Source: DASRAJ01 sp039920305
GTDB taxonomy: Bacteria; Bacteroidota; Bacteroidia; Chitinophagales; UBA10324
Direction of reading: 5' to 3'
NCBI GenBank assembly: GCA_039920305.1
Contig: JBDSEA010000220.1
Location: 1-8,007 of the forward strand
DNA length: 8,007 nt
The position numbers were made by a program, and so were the translations under genes. The stretch's first letter is position 1, and each line of letters starts with the position of its first letter. Of the stretch, positions 1 through 6,054 are shown in pieces. The notes below the pieces were generated by a model. That model was given only the letters and a program-made list of their open reading frames with translations. It searched no databases and had not been told where the DNA came from.

Positions 1-123
1 ACCGACTGCGAAACGCCGCGCTGAGCCTCCAAAATCTGCTTTTTGTGTCCAGGTATCCTGAGCATGGCTAAGTGAGAGGGTTATCAATAAAACAAATGGA
101 GTTAAGTAATTAAGTGCTTTCAT
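1..123 (-). CDS. Exported protein, probable Kelch/galactose-oxidase-like beta-propeller (5' fragment)
   Basis: This open frame of 41 codons starts at an ATG at 123 and runs off the window at base 1 without a stop, so only the N-terminus is present. Residues 1-21 form a clear signal peptide: a lysine, then a hydrophobic core rich in Leu/Val/Ile, ending in Ser-His-Ala before Gln22. The mature protein begins with DTWTQKADFGGSARRFAVG. That opening resembles the first blade of Kelch-repeat proteins common in Bacteroidota, where Asp-x-Trp-x-x-x-x-Phe-Gly-Gly-x-x-Arg starts a propeller; this assignment is from memory of the family and rests on about 20 residues. The gene follows the T9SS cargo gene by 57 bases on the same strand, so the two may be co-transcribed. 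I see no Shine-Dalgarno sequence before the ATG, which is normal for the phylum. The signal peptide and frame are well supported; the Kelch call is moderate. Confidence 0.7.
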   Translation of the reverse strand, partial: MKALNYLTPFVLLITLSLSHAQDTWTQKADFGGSARRFAVG

Positions 124-180
124 AAGATTAGTTTTTTAGGGTGAACAATTAGAGTAGAAATTACAATGAAGACCGGGACC

Positions 181-2133
181 TTATGCTTTTTGAATGACCA
201 GCTTTGTTTTATATATATGACCATTAATAATAACCCGTACACTATAAAATCCTGATGGAAGATCATTATCGGATAGCGGAGCATCAAGTAAGCCATTTAT
301 AATCGCTGCTTTGAAGGAAGATACCACCTTACCTACCTGGTCAAGGATGTCAACGGTTGCTATTTGGTCAGGCTCACCTTCGAGCGAAAGCGAAATTTCA
401 AAAGAGCCGTCAGAAGGATTGGGAAAAACTGCAATTAAATTCCCATTGCCCGCATTCTCTTCATTGCCGATCCTGCAGCCGATGCCTACCGTAAAATTTT
501 GGACTGATGAAGTAGTATTTACATTTGGAGAGCAAAGTGATTCAACTGTCCATACGTAGGTGCCCGTCGGTAATGTAAGGTTAGTGGGGTTACTGGCAGG
601 ATAAATAGGCGTCCATATAGTAGCGGTGGATTTTTTATACCTGAGCACATAATTTTTTGCACAGGCAGTGGCATCCCAGCTTAACGCAACCTGGCATCCC
701 ACGACGTTCGATATTGGTGCTGCAGGAGCGGGACAAAAGGTAAGCTCAAATTTAGCCACATAGATATCTGGTCCGTTAAGAGCTGTTCCACGCTGCCCCG
801 CTATGATAAAGGAGCCATCCCACAACTGTTTAATGCTGTGGATTTCATCATTATAAACATCGCCCAATGATTGATCCCAAACATATCCTCCCGATGAGTT
901 TATTTTCACCACCCACAGGTCAGAGTTGCCTATGTTACAGGTGATGTTGTTAGATATTGAATGCAGGCTTGCTTCACCGCCCACGAGCAGGTAACCGCCA
1001 TCGCAGGTTTGAACGCTGCACCATCCATTCTCCTTTAAGCTGCCCCCATAATTGAGACCCTCATCCAAATGGCATCCGCCAGTCCATAAATTTCCTCCGT
1101 TGATGTTGGTGTTTAGTCCCAAGGCATCATGATCGGCCCCATAGCAATTCGTTCCTGTGGCGGGAGTATGGTCAATTCCATTTGAAAGATAGGAATAGTT
1201 CGTTCCATCGAAAACCTCAATAACGTTGTATGACCCCTGGTCTTGATTGGCAGGATCGAGAATGTCCCCATAATTTTTTTGCCAGACCTTTACACCGGAA
1301 GGATGAATTTTAACCAGCATGGCTTGCTGGTGCACTTTATCCGGCTCACACGACTCACAATATCCTGACACCACATAATCACCTGCATGATCTATCAAAA
1401 TACTGTGTGCCCAGTCAAAGGTGGTATCATTGCCTGTATGGACTCCATTATAAATGGCTTCCCACTGAATATTATAAGTAGCAGGGTCAATTTGAAAGAC
1501 CCAGTATTCCCCGAGTCCATTGATGGCAGGCACCTTGGTCAGATCAAGGTCATCAGTATTGTATTTTCCTGTTGCTCCGGCGACTACATAATACCCGTTG
1601 GTAACGTCTTCTTTAATATCGAAACCGGTTTCATTCCCTACCCCACCATACACATGCTCCGAGCCGGTGATCTTGTTACCCGTTGCCAGGTCAACCTTAA
1701 ATATCCATACATTATTACTGAAGATTGTGCCTCCCGGTAGAGTAGAATATTTAGTGCCGCAAACAAGCAGATTACCGTCAGATGCCTGTTCAATGGCATA
1801 ACCGTTATCATCACCACTTCCGCCATAGGTTTGCTTCCATACTTCATTACCGCTTGCATCCAACCGAATCACAATTGCTTGCTTATGAACAGTGCTATTT
1901 TTGTTAGTTGTTCCAACTACAACAAGCCCATCATCGGGGATGCCATCTGAGTTTGCATCAATTGCTTCCACATCGTATGCAATATCCTCAAGCCCGTTAA
2001 CATCGAGTGGATATGTCCAGTCGAGGGGAGAGTAAATGTTTGTCAGAGTACAAGTTTGCGCTTTAACTTGTATTGTTTGAATAATCAGAATTGCAAAAGA
2101 GATTGCAATGACATAGAAGAGTTTTGATTTCAT
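181..2133 (-). CDS. T9SS type A sorting domain protein with beta-propeller repeats and Fn3-like domain
   Basis: This is a 650-residue exported protein. Residues 1-25 are a signal peptide cleaved after Val-Lys-Ala before Gln26. Residues 45-465 carry imperfect repeats in two alternating parts: a strand like 'DGxxxVxG' (ending near 74, 126, 186, 257, 319, 386 and 446) and one like 'xVxKxDxxGxxxWxxxYG' (near 86-104, 142-163, 210-228, 271-289 and 405-424, degenerate near 336-350). The last half-repeat at 457-463 could close the ring, suggesting a seven-bladed propeller. Residues 467-550 resemble an Fn3 module with cysteines at 467, 480, 491 and 534. Residues 568-650 form a T9SS type A sorting domain, with VFPNPSDGSF at the start, SGFYSVRV near 627-634 and a KLVIQKA end. 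By family knowledge the protein crosses the outer membrane through T9SS and is released or surface-anchored. The substrate is unknown and no catalytic motif is visible. The ATG at 2133 is chosen because the signal peptide begins there. Confidence 0.93.
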   Translation of the reverse strand: MKSKLFYVIAISFAILIIQTIQVKAQTCTLTNIYSPLDWTYPLDVNGLEDIAYDVEAIDANSDGIPDDGLVVVGTTNKNSTVHKQAIVIRLDASGNEVWKQTYGGSGDDNGYAIEQASDGNLLVCGTKYSTLPGGTIFSNNVWIFKVDLATGNKITGSEHVYGGVGNETGFDIKEDVTNGYYVVAGATGKYNTDDLDLTKVPAINGLGEYWVFQIDPATYNIQWEAIYNGVHTGNDTTFDWAHSILIDHAGDYVVSGYCESCEPDKVHQQAMLVKIHPSGVKVWQKNYGDILDPANQDQGSYNVIEVFDGTNYSYLSNGIDHTPATGTNCYGADHDALGLNTNINGGNLWTGGCHLDEGLNYGGSLKENGWCSVQTCDGGYLLVGGEASLHSISNNITCNIGNSDLWVVKINSSGGYVWDQSLGDVYNDEIHSIKQLWDGSFIIAGQRGTALNGPDIYVAKFELTFCPAPAAPISNVVGCQVALSWDATACAKNYVLRYKKSTATIWTPIYPASNPTNLTLPTGTYVWTVESLCSPNVNTTSSVQNFTVGIGCRIGNEENAGNGNLIAVFPNPSDGSFEISLSLEGEPDQIATVDILDQVGKVVSSFKAAIINGLLDAPLSDNDLPSGFYSVRVIINGHIYKTKLVIQKA

Positions 2134-2217
2134 ATTGTGAGAGGTTTGAAGATGAAAATTTAAACTTGCAATAACTGCGGTGATATGATACTTATAATTT
2201 GCCCTTCCTCACTAATG

Positions 2218-2233
2218 CACAAGCCATCTTGTG
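2218..2233. repeat. Perfect 6-bp inverted repeat with 4-base loop
   Basis: CACAAG and CTTGTG flank CCAT, giving a perfect 6-bp stem. It lies 85 bases upstream of the T9SS cargo ATG and about 180 bases past the batC stop. No T-run follows it on either strand, so it is not an intrinsic terminator. It could be a protein-binding site or chance. Confidence 0.35.
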
Positions 2234-2305
2234 GAATACAGAGGTAGAAAATTTGGTAAAAGAATTTGATCCACCAAATAAATTTTTTGGCTTTGTCCTA
2301 CTTTA

Positions 2306-2327
2306 CAAATTACGCAGTTCCAATTTG
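2306..2327. repeat. Perfect 6-bp inverted repeat with 10-base spacer
   Basis: CAAATT and AATTTG flank a 10-base spacer in the batC-to-cargo gap. The arms are AT-rich and the stem would be weak as RNA. An operator-like half-site pair is possible, but chance occurrence in AT-rich DNA is equally likely. Confidence 0.25.
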
Positions 2328-2413
2328 GATACTGGCCGTGTTTTGTAATCCCCGATTCTGAAGGTCTGTATCTGTTTCCCAACCCCTTATGCGTGTGATG
2401 CCCCGGTTGATTA

Positions 2414-3040
2414 CTACCAGTCCTTAACCAATTTTTTTTTCGCTTCTTTTTTTACAGGTTCATTCTTCATTTCTGATTCGGATAACAGCTTTTGCAATCG
2501 TTCCTGCTCTTCAGGCGTAAGTGGTTTTAGCGGGGGAGATTTTTGCTTGCTGTCTTTTTTATCCGGCTCATCGGATTCAGCGCTTGTCGAGTTGTTTTCA
2601 GATCCGCCAAGCAGTGTAATCACGTAGGACAGATTGTATCTCGCATCCTCATTTTTCGGGTTGAGCTTCAGCGATTCCACGAAGGTTGCAATAGCTTTCC
2701 TGTAATTTTTTTGAGCCAGGTAACAGTTGCCGGTATTATAATATGCCCGCGATTGGAGGGCATGATCCCGTGTATTGGTAATGAATTGAGAATAAAGCCC
2801 TATCGAAGCATCATAATCCTTTTTTTGGTAATAAATCCCCGCAAGATTGAAATCAATCAGGTGATATTGCCTGCTCTTATCCGCCTTCCGGGCAATCTCG
2901 TAATACTTTTCCGCATCCTCAAATTTCATTATTGAATATGACTGATTTCCTTTCTCAATCAGGGATGCAGGAGATTGAGCAAACGCAGCGATGTTACTGC
3001 AACAAGCAAGCATCAGGATCTGAAAAAATTTCACCACCAT
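2414..3040 (-). CDS. batC: BatC-like TPR protein of the aerotolerance operon
   Basis: This is a 208-residue exported TPR protein. A signal peptide covers residues 1-21, with cleavage after Ala-Phe-Ala before Gln22. The cysteines at 13-14 do not make a good lipobox, so a lipoprotein is less likely. TPR-like helix pairs lie near 25-55, 61-92 and 98-130, with a trailing helix to about 144. The third repeat, YYNTGNCYLAQKNYRKAI and on, is the clearest. Residues 147-208 are a charged, low-complexity tail rich in Lys, Glu, Ser and Pro, ending in Lys-Asp-Trp; BatC proteins of Bacteroidota characteristically end this way. In the family, BatC is a periplasmic scaffold thought to work with BatA and BatB. 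The gene starts 5 bases after the batB stop, so translation is probably coupled. The stop TAG is followed at once by TAA. The tail is encoded by A7 and A9 tracts. Confidence 0.9.
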   Translation of the reverse strand: MVVKFFQILMLACCSNIAAFAQSPASLIEKGNQSYSIMKFEDAEKYYEIARKADKSRQYHLIDFNLAGIYYQKKDYDASIGLYSQFITNTRDHALQSRAYYNTGNCYLAQKNYRKAIATFVESLKLNPKNEDARYNLSYVITLLGGSENNSTSAESDEPDKKDSKQKSPPLKPLTPEEQERLQKLLSESEMKNEPVKKEAKKKLVKDW

Positions 3041-3045
3041 ATTTT

Positions 3046-4044
3046 TCAGTTTAACGTGGGTTTTTTCCGCGTGGTGATAAAAGTTTCAAGCATTAAGATT
3101 AGCAGGGCTGGCAACAGGAAATATTGAAAGACTGATTCATATTGAACAAACAGCTTTTCATCAAACTTTTTTTTCTGAAGCTCTTCGAGCCGGTCAATTA
3201 TATCTCCGGGGGAATGCGTGGATGACAGCAGGTGCGTGAATACACCATTGGATTTAAGTGCTATGCTTTGCAGAACGGAGGCGTCGGGTATTGTGATTAC
3301 ATTATTTCCCCGGCCATCATTCTTCAGGCTTGTGCCATCGAGTGGAATGGTGCTGCCGGATTCACTTCCAGCACCCACGCAGCAAACCATAATCCCGGCA
3401 TCAGCTATTTTCTGCATTGCCTGACTAATATGATGTTCATGATCTTCGCCGTCAGTAAAAAGAATAATTCCGCTATAACGATTTTGATTTTCAGGAAGCG
3501 CCTTCATCGCTTCATTCAGCGCAGCGCCGATATCTGAGCCCTGGACCTCGGCAGAGCCGGAAGAAAGACCGGCAATGGACATTTGCACTGCGGCATGATC
3601 GGGAGTAAGCGGCAGCAGGGTTGACGCGCTGCCTGCAAAGGCCACCATGGCAAAGCGGCTGTCAGGAAAAGCATGTAATATTTGTGAGGCAGCGGACTTT
3701 GCAGCTTCCAGGCGATTCGGTTGAATGTCATCAGCGAGCATGCTGTTTGAAACATCCATCAGCAAAACAAAATCGCTTCCCTCATGCTGAACCATTTTTC
3801 CGGCGCCGCCTGTTTGAATATTCACCAACCCAAGCAGGATTGAAATGAATGCCACCACGGTTAACCCCGTTTTCAAGATTGACCGGCCCCGGGAATAATC
3901 CGGAAGAAGCAATTGCACCAGGTTCCATTCACCCAGTTTTGAGAGCGCTTTCTTCCTCCAGATAAAATGAAAGATCAGAACGGCAGCCATCGGAAGGATA
4001 GAAAGAAAAAGATAGCCATATTCCGGTTGTGCGATCCTGATCAT
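3046..4044 (-). CDS. batB: BatB-like membrane-anchored VWA protein
   Basis: This is a 332-residue VWA protein of the Bat family. Transmembrane segments lie near 11-28, 59-75 and 305-323, with the VWA domain (about 90-290) between the second and third. MIDAS residues are visible: Asp97-Val-Ser99-Asn-Ser101, then Ser170-Asp171 where most family members have Thr-Asp, and Thr197-Asp198-Gly. The insert near 222-255, with ASVLQSIA after it, matches the usual BatB layout. The family is thought to bind protein partners through a metal in the VWA domain and to work with MoxR ATPases; the exact role is unsettled, and the original link is to oxygen tolerance in Bacteroides fragilis. The gene overlaps batA by ATGA at 4041-4044, which strongly suggests coupled translation and fixes the start. 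batC follows after 5 bases. It is called BatB rather than BatA from its order and its C-terminal part. Confidence 0.92.
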   Translation of the reverse strand: MIRIAQPEYGYLFLSILPMAAVLIFHFIWRKKALSKLGEWNLVQLLLPDYSRGRSILKTGLTVVAFISILLGLVNIQTGGAGKMVQHEGSDFVLLMDVSNSMLADDIQPNRLEAAKSAASQILHAFPDSRFAMVAFAGSASTLLPLTPDHAAVQMSIAGLSSGSAEVQGSDIGAALNEAMKALPENQNRYSGIILFTDGEDHEHHISQAMQKIADAGIMVCCVGAGSESGSTIPLDGTSLKNDGRGNNVITIPDASVLQSIALKSNGVFTHLLSSTHSPGDIIDRLEELQKKKFDEKLFVQYESVFQYFLLPALLILMLETFITTRKKPTLN

Positions 4045-5036
4045 GAGAGGACTGATTTGAAAAGTGAAAACCGCAAAATAACTTCGAGCAGCAAAAGGAT
4101 GGAGGCAATGATTGCAAAGGGGTAAAAAGAATCTTCGTAGCGTGTATAGGTTGTCACATCCACCTTGGTTTTTTCCAGTTCCCCGATTTCGGTGAATACT
4201 TCTGCTAATTCATTTTTATCATTGGCAAGAAAGAATTTTCCCTTTGTTACTTCTGAAATCCGCGCCAGCAATTCATTGGCTGAAAGATAGTTTGGAGAAA
4301 GAGTCTGCAGCTTTTCAGTGATTTCCGATGAAGTTTTACCAAGCAGCAATCCGATCGTATAAACCCTCACGCCTGCATCATACGCAAGTTGAGCAGCCTG
4401 CAGCGGCAGCACGCTTCCGGCATTATTCTCTCCATCGGTGATGAGAATAATCACTCTGGAAAGGCTCTTGCTTTCTTTCAGGTGATTTACTGCTGTGCCC
4501 AGGCCCATGCCTATGGCAGTGCCATTCGCCATTTCCATGGTATGCACGCCCCTCAGTATTTGAAGCAGCGCTACATGATCAATGGTGACAGGCGAGGCTG
4601 TAAGCGCCTGGTCCGCGAACAGGATAATACCTATCCTGTCATTTGGCCGCCCGCTGATAAATGAGGCGGCAACATCCTTTGCCGCTTCAAGGCGATTTGG
4701 TTTCACGTCAGAAGCAAGCATGCTCCCGCTCACATCAAGGGTGATCTGGATGTCAATCCCTTCACTGTTGATGGTTTGTGATGAAAAGGTTTTCTGCGGC
4801 CGTGCAATGGCGATGATCAGTGAACAGCATGCAAGCATGCGTAAAATGAAAAGCAGGTGTCGCAGACGCACCCGGGCGAACTTTTTTTCTCTCAGCTTTC
4901 CTGTTGCAGGAATCTGAAAGGCGGGCCGATCTTCCTTATTCCTGACGATGTACCATATTATGCATACAGGGATAAGAAGCAGAAGCCATAACAAGCGGGC
5001 ATCAGCGAAATCATGAAACTGATAGGGTAGATTCAT
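4041..5036 (-). CDS. batA: BatA-like membrane-anchored VWA protein
   Basis: This is a 331-residue VWA protein when started at the ATG at 5036. The frame has an earlier ATG at 5063 that would add nine residues. I prefer 5036 because BatA proteins usually have about 10-20 residues before the first membrane helix, and the overlap with the upstream gene then shrinks from 53 to 26 bases. Neither start has a Shine-Dalgarno sequence. Membrane helices lie near 15-31, 60-77 and 305-323. The first follows a QFHDFADARLLWLLLL segment typical of the family's N-terminus, and the second is followed by Ala-Arg-Pro-Gln. The MIDAS is complete: Asp101-Val-Ser103-Gly-Ser105, Thr173 in GTAIG, and Asp201-Gly. The family-typical ELEKTKVDV lies just before the last helix. 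Its end overlaps batB by four bases. A role with the MoxR ATPase, DUF58 protein and BatB at the inner membrane is inferred from the conserved gene order. Confidence 0.93.
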   Translation of the reverse strand: MNLPYQFHDFADARLLWLLLLIPVCIIWYIVRNKEDRPAFQIPATGKLREKKFARVRLRHLLFILRMLACCSLIIAIARPQKTFSSQTINSEGIDIQITLDVSGSMLASDVKPNRLEAAKDVAASFISGRPNDRIGIILFADQALTASPVTIDHVALLQILRGVHTMEMANGTAIGMGLGTAVNHLKESKSLSRVIILITDGENNAGSVLPLQAAQLAYDAGVRVYTIGLLLGKTSSEITEKLQTLSPNYLSANELLARISEVTKGKFFLANDKNELAEVFTEIGELEKTKVDVTTYTRYEDSFYPFAIIASILLLLEVILRFSLFKSVLS

Positions 5037-5979
5037 GTGTGATCGTTGAAAGCTGATTGACAAAATTTAATGCCGTTTGAATTACGCGCTCATTCTCTTC
5101 AGTTGAAGGCTGCACTTTTGCAAATTTTACAAAGTCCGCCAGCTCAAAATCATGTGCAAGCAGCTCCAGTAGCTGCTGATCCGCAAAATTGTTCCTGAGG
5201 AAGCGTATGATCTCTGATGAAGTATGCTCCGTTGCAGGGTAGTTAAAGCGGCCGGTGATAAATTCACGGATCGCGGAGGAAATTCTGACATAGAATTCTT
5301 CGTTTGAAATTCCACGGTTTAACATCTGCTCACGTAAATGCTCCAGACGCTCCTGAATAGTCTCACCCGGCAGTGCAATTGATTCGCTTAAATTATTACT
5401 TACAGCTTTTTTATTCTTTCTGTTGCGGAGTATGATCCACAAAGCTACGGCAGATGCGAGGCCTACGCTAATGAGCAGCCACCATGGAATATCAGTACCG
5501 GATAAAGATAAAGGCGGTGTAATGGTGCGATATGGTTTTTCCAGATCCACAGGGGCGATTGCAACATTTATTGCTATCCGCTTGGTTTTTAAACTATCAG
5601 CATTGCCATTATTATCGTGAAACCAGATGGTTATTTCAGGTGTCATCAGGCTTCCATAGCTGAAGGTGGTGATCATGATCACCCGGTTTTCGGTAAGAAA
5701 AGATTTTTGCGGAATGGAATCAATCCCTGACTCAGATAAAATGGTGAAGCTGCTGTCAGTGATTAAAGGAGAATGCCACTGAATGGTGATGTCAAAGGGA
5801 TGATCCACACTTAATTTGAGCGCGATAGGATCACCAATCTTAAAATCCGAAGAATCAAGCTGTATGACGGCATTGGTATTCTGCGCCTGAATTCCTATGA
5901 AACTCATCAATAAGAAGAGGAGAAAAATGCATGCTCCATAATTTGCGGTCACCCCTTTATTTTTTACCCTGTGGAGCAT
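5011..5979 (-). CDS. BatD-like single-pass membrane protein between DUF58 and BatA
   Basis: This is a 322-residue protein with a signal peptide at 1-32 (cleaved after Ile-Gln-Ala before Gln33). Residues 36-150 are beta-rich and probably periplasmic, starting with LDSSDFKIGDPIALKLSV; this pattern resembles the first beta-sandwich of BatD/oxygen-tolerance proteins. A single transmembrane helix spans about 166-184 (WWLLISVGLASAVALWIIL), followed by a basic stop-transfer sequence RNRKNKK. Residues 205-315 are helical and cytoplasmic, with EEFYVRISSAIREFITGRF and PATEHTSSEIIRF resembling the DUF4381-type C-terminal part. A protein of this shape usually occupies this slot in Bacteroidota Bat operons and is mostly annotated as hypothetical. 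At 322 residues it is about half the length of classical BatD, so it should not be named batD outright. An in-frame TAA six bases before the ATG at 5979 rules out a longer N-terminus. The gene overlaps batA. Confidence 0.88.
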   Translation of the reverse strand: MLHRVKNKGVTANYGACIFLLFLLMSFIGIQAQNTNAVIQLDSSDFKIGDPIALKLSVDHPFDITIQWHSPLITDSSFTILSESGIDSIPQKSFLTENRVIMITTFSYGSLMTPEITIWFHDNNGNADSLKTKRIAINVAIAPVDLEKPYRTITPPLSLSGTDIPWWLLISVGLASAVALWIILRNRKNKKAVSNNLSESIALPGETIQERLEHLREQMLNRGISNEEFYVRISSAIREFITGRFNYPATEHTSSEIIRFLRNNFADQQLLELLAHDFELADFVKFAKVQPSTEENERVIQTALNFVNQLSTITHESTLSVS

Positions 5980-6042
5980 GCCTTATATGATTTCCAATTT
6001 TTCATTACCCGCTTTGCAATACCTGCAACTCGTTACTCACAA

Positions 6043-6054
6043 CTATTATTATTA
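6043..6054 (-). other. Four tandem in-frame stop codons ending the DUF58 gene
   Basis: Directly after the final Arg-Val codons of the DUF58 gene the minus strand reads TAA TAA TAA TAG in frame. The repeat unit is also a short TAA microsatellite. It begins the 72-base gap before the BatD-like gene, the longest spacer inside the operon. The redundancy would block readthrough efficiently. Confidence 0.8.

Larger units (their letters stand above)
2134..2413. other. Intergenic region between batC and the T9SS cargo gene
   Basis: These 280 bases lack a gene with a credible start. Both flanking genes are on the minus strand, so the batC transcript should end here and the T9SS cargo transcript should begin here. 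I see no GC-rich hairpin followed by a T-run on the minus strand, so no intrinsic terminator is supported. Short inverted repeats are present at 2218-2233, 2251-2279 and 2306-2327. One minus-strand frame stays open from 2451 to its TAG at 2212-2214 but has no ATG; it is discussed as a finding. The stretch is more AT-rich than the flanking operon. Confidence 0.8.

Noticed and set aside
2155..2162. Possible -7 element (TAAATTTT on the minus strand) before the T9SS cargo gene
   Set aside because: One base differs from TAnnTTTG and no TTG lies about 20 bases upstream. AT-rich DNA gives such matches often.
2543..2935. Plus-strand open frame of 130 codons
   Set aside because: It is antisense to batC, whose signal peptide, TPRs and Lys-Asp-Trp end are clear. 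Its translation shows no family pattern.
5964..6005. 13-codon upstream reading frame overlapping the BatD-like start
   Set aside because: It starts at an ATG at 6005 and ends in TAA, out of frame with the gene. It has no ribosome binding site and no run of regulatory codons, so chance is the simplest reading.
6014..6028. Small hairpin TTGCA-loop-TGCAA between DUF58 and the BatD-like gene
   Set aside because: It is a 5-bp AT-rich stem with no T-run, too weak to be a terminator inside an otherwise continuous operon.
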